A stretch of DNA of 64,000 nucleotides, taken from positions 20,047,681 to 20,111,680 of the forward strand of contig NC_088786.1 of NCBI RefSeq assembly GCF_949628265.1. Direction: 5' to 3'. A program made the position numbers and the translations under genes. This document shows, piece by piece, positions 1 through 11,572 of this stretch. This DNA comes from Cloeon dipterum (Eukaryota > Arthropoda > Insecta > Ephemeroptera > Baetidae). Position 1 is the first letter of the stretch. Every line of letters begins with the position of its first letter. Below the pieces are notes generated by a model. It made no database searches. It was not told where the DNA came from and saw nothing but the letters and a program-made list of their open reading frames with translations.

Positions 1-340
1 TATCTACTCAGGTATTTCATGAATGTGAGCACGCAGAGAGTGCGAAGTATGAAATAAATTAGTCTATCTCTAGCAGTCGAACTGAGCAGTTCTTTCCTTT
101 CTCCTTCCCGGCCACCCCGCAACAACATACATTTCACATTAAAACTCTAGAGTCTCAATTTTTTAAGCTATAAGATGCTGATTTTTTCAGATCCCTGTTT
201 TTTTCTTCAGAAAACAGCATTAAATTTTTCGGCAAACTATCATGAAAAGGATGCAGACCGTGTATAAAATCTCTTTTGGAAAAACCCGTTCGTTGAAATC
301 CAAAATATGAAGGCATTAAAAAATAAAAATATATTCTCAC

Positions 341-677
341 CCTGAGCGTTGTTGGCATGGTTGTTAAGGTTGTTGCGGCAGGCGGCCGCGATGGAGGCGA
401 CGATGTCGGCCTTGGTGGCCACCGCGTCGATGGCTTTGCCCTTCCAGCACTGCTGGCCGCCGGCCTGGTGGTGGTGCAGGCCAAGTATGGCGTCGATGGT
501 GAACGACTTGCTGATCTTGCGGCCGCCGAACAAGTGGTGGTGGCCGGCGGGCGGCGTGCCGTACAGGAGGCCCGAGGCGGCCGTGAAGGGGGCGGCCGCC
601 TCGGAGGCCACCGGCAGTGCCGCGTCCTTGCCGGCCGCCTGCTGCTTGCTGGCCGCCTGGTACTGTCTCAGCTCCAT
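341..677 (-). CDS. Probable paired-like homeobox protein, first coding exon only (partial)
   Basis: One open exon reads from an ATG at 677 to a good donor (CAGG|GTGAGA) just below 341. It gives 112 residues plus one base of the next codon, so the rest of the gene lies left of the window. The peptide is rich in Ala, Gln and His. Near residues 56-65 it carries SFTIDAILGL, which matches the eh1/octapeptide motif (F-x-I-x-x-I-L) used by homeodomain repressors to bind Groucho. Rx, Goosecoid and Aristaless relatives have such a motif near the N-terminus, ahead of the homeodomain; the wording is closest to what I recall of the Rx type (x-S/T-I-D-A-I-L-G). No homeodomain is visible here, so the family is an inference from one short motif. 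The same DNA has long open frames on the + strand caused by high GC, which I treat as shadows. Confidence 0.5.
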
Positions 678-3600
678 CGGGGCGAAAAATCAGGAACGCG
701 GCCGGCGCCGCAGCATGTCCGCGACCGCGACCAATTTACATCCGCCAGTGCGTGTGTACTAAATTTTTCGAAAAATAATCACTTTATCAAGTGGGACGGT
801 CTATCACGATTGGTAGAGCTTTATTGATCCCGGAGGCGGGGACTGGCACCGAGAACCCGCCCCAATCGCCCCCCGCAAACCACCTGCGGCCGCTGCACCG
901 CGCAGAATCCCTCCGTCCTGCGCGCTTGTCCTCTTTATCATCCCCTGCCTAACCCTCGCCTCTCGCTCTGCTGCTAAGGGATGAGCTAATGATCGTGCCC
1001 CGGGTCCTAATTGAAGCTGCTCTCTCTCGCTCGCTTTAATTAGCTTCTTTCGCTGCTCGACCGCGCGCAGACACTGATTCGCACCGCACGCGTCGACGAT
1101 TTAATCGCTTGTTTTGCTAACTCTCTGTTCTCTCTGGCTCTAATGGAAATTTCAAACTTATGAAAGAACCACGCTGACGTAAAAATCAAAGGATATTCTC
1201 GACAATGATGATGGGAGATGAAAAGTAAACGAATATATATAGTATATACGATAAAATTTAATGGATGAAAAGAATGAACTCGACCTCCACTGCCATTTGT
1301 TCAAGAATAAAATTTGAACTCTCGCACTTCAGATTAAAATAGAAATACAGATTCATAAAATGTTTTAGCTGTTTATTATTTTTAGCCATGTTTGTGCGGG
1401 CCAAAATGCCTCATCCATTTCCCCTTTATCCACAATCTCGCAAATAAGCGAGTCCGTGAAAGGTAATCAATTGTTCATGTTTATTTCCTGAAATATTTTA
1501 TCATTTGACCGAAAAAACTTGCATAATTTTTGAGACCTGTGTTCACATGACTATGAATTTATGCTATTTAAAATTATTCCATGATATATCACTTTATTCT
1601 ACAAGAATTTAAGATATTTTTCTTTATTCTTGATATGAACGAATGCTCTAGTGCCTCCTACATTCACAGAGACTAATTTTAAAAATAATGTTTTTAAATT
1701 TATTACAAAATAGAAGTGTACTACAGACACTGAAAAACTTTTTAACTTTGGCAGCTTGAGACTTTTGAAATGATAGAAGTATATCACAGTATTTGCACTC
1801 CCGCAGTTCTCTCACTCGCGCAGGAGTGGAAGGCCACTCTTTTATACACGCAGTGAAACCCTTGACAAGCGCATCTCGTGAATAAAACAAATTTTGACTG
1901 ACCATAAAGTGCGGGATTGACGAACAACTCTGCATTAATGTAGAGGCCTTAAAAAATGTTAAGGCCATGAATTTATTAAATACATCAGTCCTTTACGGTA
2001 CAAATCTAGAAAATATCTCTAAAAAAATAGTGATTTGTAAGTCAGCCTGGGTTTAATTAATTTTTAAACACCTTTTAAGAATCTCTCTTTGTGAAATAAG
2101 AATAAAATTTCAATTGCATTGTAAAATTTCTCGAAGATCACAGGGTAACCTGGTGATAAAAATTGCTCCCCACGGATGTGAATGTTTGGAATTATGCCTC
2201 TTATGGCAGTTTCTATTACTCTCGGCTTTGGCAATAACGTATTAAATGGAGAACGTCATTGGTAAAGTGATTAAAAAATTGCCAGAAATTTGATTTATTT
2301 CAAATAAACTCGTCGATTCCCTTTGATGTTCCAAAACCTCTGATGGAGATCACTCTATTAACAAAATTACGCAAATTTAACAGCGGTATGGACTTCTGAT
2401 TAAACTGCTCTAAATTGGACTGCTTTAATTAAAAAGGTTTAAATAACGTTTTCAAAGAGAAACGCATATTTTTCTGCCGGATCATACTTTATTGTAATAT
2501 TGTCTTTTAAATTAATCTAATCTCTAATTATTATGAGTTCCAAATAGAGCTATAATATGCAATTAATTTTAAATAATTATACTTAGTTAGGTTAGATTAG
2601 CACACTGCTGATTTTTTTCTTGATAAGCGCGTTATCAACTCTGATGAAGCCGCACAAAAAGAAAACGTGCGGCAGGTAACGTTTCATATTTTATTATTAG
2701 ATTTGCTTCTATCGCCAAAACGAGATATTGCTGATGCAGCCGTATCTGCGACGAATATGCCAAAACATTTCGGTCAAACTAGTTAATATACTAGGTATAA
2801 ATATGTATGTACAATAATGCGGCCACCTACGCAGCTACCAACCTCTGTCTGTAATACTCTGGATGCTATGCTATGCAGCCGAAGCGTACACTGGTGTCAA
2901 GCGGATTGCATAATCATCGAATCCAGCAGGCGGCTGCCAACAATGAGAGTGTAGTGCCTGCCACAAAAGAGTAAGGAAACTTGAACAAACATCGCTTGCT
3001 TACAGCGATTTTTTAGGATGGCGCCCCTAATTCAGTTAGTGGAAGTCAAGACGAGTCAATTCTGATGGTTAGAACCCGAGATTTAGAGTTGAAATTATTT
3101 GCAAATCACGAAATTTCGCTATTTCTCGTAAACAAAAATAGAGCACCACTGAAAATTTTTCATACAAGCTCACAATAGCACAACTTTTAAGCACATTTTA
3201 AGAGTCCAAAAATCTTGAGCTCATTCCAAAATGTTAATCAAGATCCAAAAGTAAAATTGACCTGGACCTAGGTCATCAAATTTGATGTTAGATTTGTTTG
3301 GATCGGTGAGAGGAATAAAAAACACAACCTCTTGAAATTTCACCATGGGAGATGAGCTACTGAGATTTTGAAGTTTACTACCACCGTAAATCCCATAAAA
3401 ATGAATATTCCTACCACGGAATTTGTAGACACTAATCTATGGTGAATTTCGTTGATTTTGCTTTACCTCATGCCAATTTTGTCTTCTGACCAGTGATTTT
3501 ATTTTGCCTACCCACTCTGATAGCGAAGAAGGCACTGCCTTGAATGATTTTTCGTATTTTTTCAAAACAATCAAAGTGTATGATTTTTTAGCATCTATTT

Positions 3601-4234
3601 ATTTGATGTCGTTCCAGACATAGTCGTAGCACTTCGTTGTTTAGAATTCCCAATAAAATTATGTGCTGTGAATTGCTGGAGCCATATCTCTTTTTCGTTT
3701 TTACATTGTTTAATTTTTGTGATTATCTCTGCTAAGCAAGGCGGCATCGATCTGCCCAAGCGACGGCAATTTAATTGACCCCACTATTAAAAAGCTCATT
3801 ACAGGCCGGGCATAATGAGTGGAGAGAACCGAGAGAGGAGGCGGCCGGGTTTCATCTTCTCATGCGCGAAGTCAATTACAGCCGCGCCCTCTCGCATTGG
3901 CAGCGCAAAACTTTAAATTGGCGGCGCGCGGGGGCAAACTTTGCACGAGCAAAGTTAATAAAGCGTTCCAGGCAACTTTGCTTGCATTATTAGATAAGTT
4001 TGGGCTTTGTAGTCGCAGCGGGCGTGGCGGCTATTGTGGCCTCGCGATGAATTACGCGGCGCAGGGGCTTTTAATCAAACGCTTTGCTTGGCTCCGTATA
4101 AAATTATTATTCACTCGCATAAAGTACACAAACCTCAGGTTGGTGCGTTCATTTAAATTATACTCGCAAACATACAACTTGTAGTCAAAATCATCGCTCA
4201 TTTAATAGTCCTTTCAAACATATCTTGTGTCCAT
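678..4234. other. Gene-poor region between the homeobox-like exon and NXF1
   Basis: No exon could be supported here. The first 500 bases next to the homeobox-like exon are GC-rich, then contain pyrimidine-rich tracts and TAATTA-type homeodomain core sites (around 1036), as expected of a developmental promoter. Two small perfect hairpins lie at 2620-2638 and 2649-2673. A degenerate interspersed repeat occupies about 3040-3420. The GC-richer stretch 3775-4100 has open frames but no recognisable protein and no splice context that I could use. The 3' end of NXF1 borders the region on the right. Confidence 0.6.
3040..3420 (+). repeat. Degenerate interspersed repeat, family R1, copy 1
   Basis: This stretch shares a series of short blocks with 43690-44120: a 'gacgagt' start block, then 'ttaagcacattttaa', 'tcttgagct', 'acctagg', 'gagaggaat' and a block near 'gatactgag/gctactgag' in the same order and similar spacing. 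No coding capacity or terminal repeats were recognised, so the class is unknown. The divergence suggests an old family. Confidence 0.5.
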
Positions 4235-7200
4235 TTAAATCTTGATAAATGCTTCTTGCGGGATCCTCCCTTCTTGGTTCAACCTTGTAAAAACTTCTAA
4301 CGACCTTGGCACGTCCCAGGCGGTTTCCTCTAGGCACCTGAAGGCACAACAGCGTTCATGATATCAAATTTAAATGCGCAAAAGTGGATACGTACGGCAA
4401 AGCATGCCAGAACAGGAAATCAAACAGGTCAAGAAAAAGGACAAGACGGAACTTAAAGTTTAGTGGAGGAATTTCTTGAAAATACCACATGATTATTTTA
4501 GACGTTCGAATGTTATGCAAAACAAAATTTCTCTGACAAGGACTTGATACTTTAGTTTCTAGCCTTTTCAAATTTAATTCACGTGCAGTAGTGAAAAATT
4601 GGACAGTTTTGCTTAATTTCGGCTTGCAAACACTATTCAATGAAACAAATTGATTGGTGGGTCATATTTGCCACTCCGGGAAATATTCCCAAGAGGGTTC
4701 TTTCCAGATTTTGTTAGTTTTGAAACTAAACATTTTCCTTTTACGTCCTTTCCTCTTTTTACACATGCTGTTAACAATTTTATTGCAATGAAAACCGGAG
4801 TAAATATTCTGATTGTGTCTGAAGAGTAAAAAGCTTGTCCACCCTTTTGCCATAACCGATCCTGATCACTCTATTGTCTATCAAGCACTAGTTTGAAAGT
4901 AAATTTACATGCACTAAAGAAACAAAAAGATTCGTACTTTTGCGACCATTCAGTGTTCATTCCTGTCTGCGCGGAAAAGCTCTGCACCACCTCCAACTGG
5001 TTAATGGCCGCGACTGGAGGCTTGGGGGCGACTGCAGCCACCGGCAGCGGCACCGCCACAAAACACTTTTTGATTTGGTTCTGCGTAGCGTTCGTCACAT
5101 GCATCATGTCATTCACGATAGCGACGCCTGCATCAGAGAGTAGCAGCACGAATTTGCGGTAGAAGTGCCGGTGCGGTTCGCCCTTCACGTCAGGCTCCTT
5201 GAATACGCCCGTTAAGCTGAAGATTAGCATCAGCTTGGCCTGAAATGCATGAATACACAAAATAAATTAGATAAGTTTATTTGAAGACAGTGAAAAGAGA
5301 GAAAATGTCTTTTTAGAAGCATTAATTGTACTGGGAGTGATTTTATTTAAAATATTATTGTTTTGTCTGTGGATAAAATTTATAGTCAAGTTTATTAACT
5401 GTAAAATACCTACGAGACAAAAAATAAGCGAGAAAGAAGGTTGAAAAACTGGTTCTCTCCTTTGAGTTGTTTAAATTATATTTAATAATTTGTGTTGGGA
5501 CAAGATAGCTTGAATAGATAAAATTGGCAGTAGTTAATCAAAACAGTTTTGTAGGGAGAAACATCAGGTTTATCAAATAGAAATTTGTAAATTTAACTTT
5601 AAAAAATGGGAAAGAACAGTCGACTCTTCTGTTGAAAGCGGAAGGCACTGCTCTACCCTAGACATTTATGATTTTTTTTTTTCAACGAGAGCTTACATTA
5701 AAGATGGAAAGATCTAGCGTGAAGGAGGCTGGGTCGTGCTGCGTGCGCGGTAGCGTGCACAGGAACTCTGAAATCTCAGTTTTTCCTTTCTTGATCAGTT
5801 CCTCTCTCCTATCGTGGCCATTCACCCGCTTCAAATTTCTGTTATGGCTAAGGTAGTCGTTCAATCTGAAACCAATTAAGTCGTAAACATCAAAATTAGC
5901 AACAGCCGGCTTTTTTTAATGCAAGAAATTTCCCAGTTGATGGGAATTTTCAGCATTTTTAGCTGTACATTCTTGGACTATTGAAAATTTTGCAAGATTA
6001 AAAACTAAAGGGTGGATTTTATATTGTAGCTAAGTTTTTCTCAATAGAGAATAATGTGAAAAATTATTACAAAACCCTTAAAATTTCATTGACGAATGTA
6101 AACTATTGAATCAAATAGAAGTGATGAATATGGCACAAATTCTTCAGCAAAAAATACATACGCTTGGAAATATAAATTGCCAAGGCTAGTTTTCGGCCCT
6201 GGTCACAAATGACTTGCCAAGTACATAAAAAAAAATAAAAAAAAATAACCCATGCATAGGCTCTATTATTCTTCCTCTTCAATCATTTTTCTTATGAGTG
6301 AAAATAGTACCTAGTTGCGTTTTGTTGAGTGGGTGGAGTGTTGTACGCAGTGGTGAGTGAAAAGACTGCTGTGTCGTGGTAGGCGTTGATCAAGCCCGAT
6401 CTGTCTATGCTGTCGTATAAGCCAAAGTACTGCTTGACAAATTCAAGAGTAATGTCTCTGCCTTCCTCTGAGCACAAAAAGCTGCTGTGCGACTCAGGCA
6501 GGTCGACCTTCTTCTCCTCAAGATCGAATCCGATGGCAGGGGTCAAGTCCACACCGTCTAGTCTAACAAGTTTGGGGAACATTTTCTGCACAGCACTTTT
6601 ATAGTCAGTCTTGGAGTCGAATTTCCGACAGAGAATGTTTCCCTCCAGGTTAAGTTCTATGAGGGGAAGTCCTTTAATGATATTCAGCGAATTGAGGCCC
6701 GTGAACTGCAATAATAGATACATTTTTGTCTTAAATCAATCAATATGAGAATTTTTGGGATTTAATTGTTATTTTTTCAGGGCTTTCCTGCTCGAGATTT
6801 TTAATTTTTGCACATTATTTCTATTAGATTTAATCCATCTATTGCCTTTGAAATCCAGACACATTTTATTTAATAAATTTTCATATGACGTGAGTTACTT
6901 ACTCTGTTCTTTCCAAGATAAAGAATTTGAAGATGTGGTGCTCTTCTCGCCAGGCTGCTCAGAGTCTCGGTGACACTCATGCAGTTATGGTCAAGATTCA
7001 AAGCTTGAAGAGTGGGGATGTGCTCTCCGATGACCTCGAGGATGACAGACATCACAGGCGGCCGTGAAATGGCACAACAGGAATCCTCTACAAGCTCTGC
7101 AAGCCCTCAGTTTTCATTAACCTGTCTGGGCCACTTCTTAAATACTTACCCGGGTCAGCGTGAAATCTTGTAAGATCGAGTGCTTTCGTTTCTGTGTTGT

Positions 7201-9276
7201 ATCTGGACACCATGACCATTTTTATTTTCTCCTTCAATCTGTCTGTGAGAGCGACTTTTGGTGTGCAAGGTGAAACTCGGATAAAAACCTGCATGAAAAG
7301 ATTTAATTTTGTTAAACTAACCAACCAACAGTCAAGTAAATATATAACTTGACTAATAATTTGTGTGATAGCCTAAACAAATAATAAATAATTAATTTAT
7401 CAGGGATGCGGCAAAATTATGAAATTTGTGTTTGGTTTTTTTATATAAGTATGATGGAAATATTTTGATTCAATGATTTTAGCGATTGACGGGAATTAAA
7501 AAAAATAACCAAGATATTAAAATATGGTTTTAGTTCAATTTAGATTATATTTAGTAATTTAGTTTATCAACAGTGTTTGATGAGGCAAATCAATTGGTGG
7601 GACATTTCTGACATTCCGAGAAACACTCTAATTTGTACCTGGCATTGTATTTTCTTAATAGAAACTAGAGGCAAAATGAATTTTAAAAGCTAAGGAAATT
7701 TCCTACTTTTAAATGTTGTAATGGATATTTTGAATCGTTTTTATTTGAGAAAAAATAATAAGACAATAGAGAATAAGAAAGATTATTTTAACTTTATCCC
7801 AGAGACTCAAATGTAACTACATGACCTAGCATTCAGCTCAGAAATTTGAAATGGTATTATCTAAAACCATGAATGAGCTATTTGCAATTTTCAATGCCAA
7901 AGTAAAATTTTCAGAGATTTTAAGTTAAATAAAAAGTCTCGTCGCCAAGAACAGTAAGTTTGTACCTTGGTGTCACCAGTGAGAGTCATCTGTTTGTCAG
8001 CCCGCATCACAGCCTCAGCAGCTGCATAGTCGTCGATGTAGAAAAATGAATCGTGCTCCTCAATTTGGTACTACAATTTAATTGATTAATAAAAACGAGC
8101 ATGGCAGACATACGACAAAACTCACATAGATGGGAATAAGCTCAGTAGGCGCAACGAAATTTTTGAGGCTGGCCAAGAGGAAACTCTTGTCATGGCTGGC
8201 GCCATTGATGATCAGGGCACGGAACCAGCCCGTGTGGTTCTCAAGCCGGCCCTTGCCCGGCCCTTGGAAGCTGCGGCCGCCCTTGCCGTGCCTGTTGAAA
8301 CCGCCTCGCCGCTGGCTCGTACCCTCGCCAGACATCTGGAAGTCTTCATCGTTCAGCAGCCGCTCCTTCAGCTTTCGGTAGTCCTTGCGGCTGTGCTTGT
8401 TCAGTCGGTTGGACTTTGGAAACGAAACTCGACGGTTCTGGTCTCCTCCTCCCTGACGGTTGCCATGGTCTCCTCCGCCCTGACGGTTGCCATGGTCTGC
8501 AAAAGAGTCAACCAGTTTTGGATCTGAAAGATTTAAATTTTAAATAAAATTTAATAGGTCACCACCTCTGTTAAATGTTAAATCATTTGACAAAGGCGGT
8601 TGTATTGATGGAAAATCGGTCTTTTATTTGAGAGAAATCTGATCACCTAGAAAATATGGATTAACGAAATTAAATCAGTAATTTGCTCTGATAGCCACTC
8701 TCCGAATAAAATTGCCAAGGGTTGAAAGAGTTTTTGGACCGAGAAATTAGACTATTTTAAATCGAAGTGATTGCTCAAATAACCGGTAACGCCATTCACC
8801 TTGTATACAGTTAGTGCAACAAACATGGCGTGCAAAGTCTAAACTTGAATTAGAAAAATAAAAACACGCCTGAATTCAGAACTCTCTGCAACTTGAGCAG
8901 TGGTTTCATGAACGAACAAGTGCAAGCTGGGATTTCAATAGAGAACCACTCTGTTATTCAAATTTAAACGAATATTATACACATCAGAAAACACATTGCA
9001 TTGGATGATTAAAAGCAAACGTGAAATTTCAATAATAAAAATAAATACAATCATTCAAGTACCACATCGTTGCTAGAGACCAAAACATGGTTAAAAAAAG
9101 GTAATAACCGATAATAACTAATTAAAGGCCAAAGTTGTAATAATAGGCGACTCGCTAGCATTTTGGTTGAAAGTTTGAGCAAAAATTTTTGTACCCAACA
9201 TACCATAATATCCTGCTGGCTTGTTGTGGCCCTGGCGTTTCCAGTTGTTATTTCCTTTGTTTGTGTAACGCGGCAT
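4235..9276 (-). CDS. NXF1: Nuclear RNA export factor 1 (TAP/NXF1; Drosophila small bristles orthologue)
   Basis: NXF1 is the main mRNA export receptor; with NXT1/p15 it carries mRNPs through the nuclear pore. Nine exons were placed: 9204-9276, 8126-8523, 7966-8070, 7150-7288, 6903-7087, 6311-6705, 5697-5865, 4938-5239 and 4235-4337. They close in frame as 622 residues, close to human NXF1 (619). In order the protein shows an Arg/Gly-rich N-terminus, an RRM-like RNA-binding domain (about 107-192, GWFRALIINGASHDKSF), leucine-rich repeats (about 195-340, LQALNLDHN and LQILYLGKN), an NTF2-like domain for NXT1 (about 365-540, SLTGVFKEP) and a C-terminal TAP-C/UBA-like domain that binds FG nucleoporins (EWSQK joined to CLEETAWD). 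The last exon is only 103 nt and lies 600 bp from its neighbour. Exon 2 has a second in-frame acceptor 27 nt inside, at 8496. The start at 9276 opens MPRYTNKGNNN. RTF2 diverges upstream. Confidence 0.95.
4625..4695 (+). repeat. Intronic short repeat, family R2, copy in NXF1 intron 8
   Basis: Contains the family core, 'caaat-gattggtgggtcat' followed by a 'ccgggaaat' block. The same core occurs at about 7561, 13691, 16350 and 23465, always inside an intron and always in the + orientation. Confidence 0.5.
7561..7630 (+). repeat. Intronic short repeat, family R2, copy in NXF1 intron 3
   Basis: Shares 'acagtgtttgatgag' and the 'caattggtggg-cattt-tgac' core with the other R2 copies. It lies antisense to NXF1. 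Confidence 0.5.
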
Positions 9277-10654
9277 TTTGATAAAACGCGGATTATTCAA
9301 AAGGGTTCAATTAAGGGCTGTTCCGAGATGAGTTGTCCAGGAGCAGTAGGTGACCATCACTCATGTGAACGGCCGACTCGATCTTGAGGCGCTGGAATCG
9401 CTGAACTCGATCGCCCAGGCTTGGGAGCCTCAGGAATCCGAGATACAGTGAGCTGGACAGCGGCCGGCCACAGTTCAAATCCTGTCTAACCACAAGTGAT
9501 GGTTAAATCACATGCAAAGATGCGGATTGCTCTCGAGAATTCTGGTCAAGGCAAGGCAGTGGCGAAAAGCAAGGAATAAACGAAATGCGACTGTGCGTGT
9601 ACCCCGTGCTGTTGCTGCTTCTGTATCCCTACTTCTTCCTCTTCCGTAAGGAGAGTAGAGACTAGGAGGCGACATTCGGTATCAAGCTGATACCCTACTA
9701 TATGCACGCCAGCTTTATTTGCACGGTGTTAGTATGTTGCTAAGCAACGCGACTGATTCCTAGTAAACAATCAGTCTAACAATGGGTCGCAATATCGATA
9801 ATCGCAGGAAAGCCCCGAAATATCGCGTTCGGGACGGATACAGACCTTCGGACAGTCGGATGGATCGCCAATAAGAGCAAAAGTCTTCAGGTTAGTCTGT
9901 TGTGTTTGCACACCTAGTGCACACTAGACGAAGCTTGTTTAGTTCACCTACTAACATGACTCGCGGCTGACACTTTTGCTGTTATTGGCGATCCATCCGA
10001 CTGTCCGAAGGTCTGTATCCGTCCCGAACGCGAGATTTCGGGGCTTTCCTGCGATTATCGATATTGCGACCCATTGTTAGACTGATTGTTTACTAGGAAT
10101 CGGTCGCGTTGCTTAGCAACATACTAACACCGTGCAAATAAAGCTGGCGTGCATATAGTAGGGTATCAGCTTGATACCGAATGTCGCCTCCTAGTCTCTA
10201 CTCTCCTTACTCTTCCGTCTTCCCTCCCCTCCTTTCTTTACTGCTCCGCGCTGCAGTTGCGGCGTGAGCTTCAACTAGATACAGTAGGACTGGCGCACTG
10301 ACTCCGTATAGCCCGCTAAATTTAAATTAATATAATATAGATAGCTGATAGCTCTCCAAGTCCATAGCAACAACGAAAATTTGCGCCTTTCTGTCCTGGT
10401 GCGCTTGTTTAAGTTCGTATCGTCGTCTCTTTTGTAAAATTCAAGGAGCATAGAGTATGAGTATACACATCGGCCCAACTAGAAAAAGAAAAGTACAAAC
10501 AAGTTCTAGGCACTAGGCAGAAACAAAAACAAAGTCCAGAGAAAGGAAAGTTGTGCCCCATTGAGACGTATAATATTTCACAGGACCAAACCACTAAAGT
10601 AAGCATAGGGCTGCATTATTTGATCCTTTGATTTTAACCAAATTATTTTGTAGG
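9277..10654. promoter_or_regulatory. Divergent promoter region of NXF1 and RTF2, interrupted by a MITE
   Basis: NXF1 starts leftwards at 9276 and RTF2 starts rightwards at 10655, so this 1.38 kb must hold both promoters and both 5' UTRs. A 565-bp foldback element (9646-10210) accounts for over a third of it. A TTTTGTAG tract immediately before the RTF2 ATG looks like a splice acceptor, so RTF2 probably has a noncoding first exon somewhere in 10211-10640. No TATA box was evident on either side, as is usual for housekeeping genes. Confidence 0.6.
9646..10210. mobile_element. Foldback MITE with 239-bp terminal inverted repeats
   Basis: The left arm (9646-9884) and right arm (9972-10210) are reverse complements of each other over 239 bp. 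By hand comparison they have three mismatches and no gaps. They are separated by an 87-bp unique spacer. The ends read gtaaggagag and its complement. The element is flanked by the direct repeat tcttcc (9640-9645 and 10211-10216), which fits a 6-bp target-site duplication; the exact boundary could shift by one base. No open frame fits a transposase, so it is non-autonomous. The near-identical arms mean a recent insertion or recent arm homogenisation. The superfamily cannot be assigned from the ends alone. Confidence 0.9.
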
Positions 10655-11572
10655 ATGGGTTGTGACGGTGGCACCATTCCTCGCCGAGATGAGCTTGTTC
10701 GTCTGAAGAAAAAAAAGGAGCAGAAAGACAAGGAATCAGAACTGTCATTTCGCTGGAGGCACTGTGCAATTACGCAGCAACCCCTACAACAACCAATTGT
10801 AGCGTGCGGACAAGGTCGACTGTACAGCAAGGAATCAGTGCTGGAAGGGCTGCTGGACCGAAGCAAAATGCCCGCGGTGGCGCAGCACATTACCTCGCTG
10901 AGGGACGTTAAAGAACTCAATCTTACGCCTAATCCTGCATTCGCCATCAAAGCTAATGGCGAGAAGGGTGAGAGTGGACACTTCCGCGACCCTAGGGAGA
11001 GTCCGTACGTTTGTCCGGTGATCGGGATTGAGTTCAGCGGAAAATTCAAATTTGTTTTCTCGTGGAACTGCGGCTGTGTCGTTTCAGAGAAAGCAATTAA
11101 GGAGGTGCCTACATCTGTGTGTCATAAATGCCAGAAGCCCCTTCTGAACGAGGATCTCGTGTACCTAAACGCCGAGGGCGAGATCCTGGAGCGGATGGTC
11201 AAGCAGATGGAGGACCGCAAGGCCAAGCTGAAGGCCAGCAAGAAAAGTAAGAAGGGCAAAGCCCCGGAGGCCACTGTTACGAGTAGTGAAGAGGCTGTCC
11301 AGCCTTCGACCTCGACTTCGATGGAGCCAGAGGAGGATGAAAAACTGAAGAAGGGCAGCAAGCAACAGAAAAGAGTTCGTTCGCCTGACAGGACGAAGGC
11401 TAAGGACCTTGAGAAGCTGACAGATCCGGCCTACAAGAAGGCCAAGTCTGAGTACAGTGTGGCCAACGACAACAAGGCTTCGGCCGTGTACAAATCTCTG
11501 TTCACAAGCCACAATGACGCTAAAAATCAGACCAAAGCCCACTGGGTAACATACAATCCCTTCTATAATTAA
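10655..11572 (+). CDS. RTF2: Replication termination factor 2 (RTF2/RTFDC1)
   Basis: A single uninterrupted exon encodes 305 residues, almost exactly the size of human RTF2 (306). The start MGCDGGTIPRRDELVR is the family's signature N-terminus. An in-frame upstream ATG at 10628 is rejected because a TTTTGTAG|G acceptor lies between it and the conserved start. The N-terminal half carries the RING-like/U-box-like domain: WRHCAITQQPLQQPIVAC, YVCPVIGIEFSGK and paired cysteines in WNCGCVVS and VCHKCQKPL. The second half is a Lys/Glu/Ser-rich, presumably disordered tail, followed by a conserved-looking end with SVYKSLFTSH-like spacing (AVYKSLFTSHNDAK). RTF2 binds PCNA and stalled forks in fission yeast, and vertebrate RTF2 is removed from forks by DDI1/2 and the proteasome. 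A polyadenylation signal AATAAA is at 11874-11879. The gene is convergent with RPTOR. Confidence 0.96.
   Translation: MGCDGGTIPRRDELVRLKKKKEQKDKESELSFRWRHCAITQQPLQQPIVACGQGRLYSKESVLEGLLDRSKMPAVAQHITSLRDVKELNLTPNPAFAIKANGEKGESGHFRDPRESPYVCPVIGIEFSGKFKFVFSWNCGCVVSEKAIKEVPTSVCHKCQKPLLNEDLVYLNAEGEILERMVKQMEDRKAKLKASKKSKKGKAPEATVTSSEEAVQPSTSTSMEPEEDEKLKKGSKQQKRVRSPDRTKAKDLEKLTDPAYKKAKSEYSVANDNKASAVYKSLFTSHNDAKNQTKAHWVTYNPFYN

Noticed and set aside
349-827. Long + strand open frames opposite the homeobox-like exon
   Set aside because: They are produced by high GC in antisense to an exon that has a proper donor site and an eh1-type motif on the minus strand; their own peptides are Ala/Gly-rich without recognisable domains.
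780-860. Possible tRNA-like sequence (gattggtagagc followed by a GC-rich arm)
   Set aside because: An A-box-like stretch is present, but there is no B box, anticodon arm or acceptor stem that pairs.
4893-5162. 89-codon + strand open frame
   Set aside because: It is antisense to an NXF1 exon whose minus-strand product is clearly the end of the NTF2-like domain.
9420-9495. Possible tRNA or tRNA-derived SINE head (agttcaaatcc resembles a B box)
   Set aside because: The acceptor stem does not pair, the A box is weak and no second copy of a body was seen in the window, so it is left unannotated.
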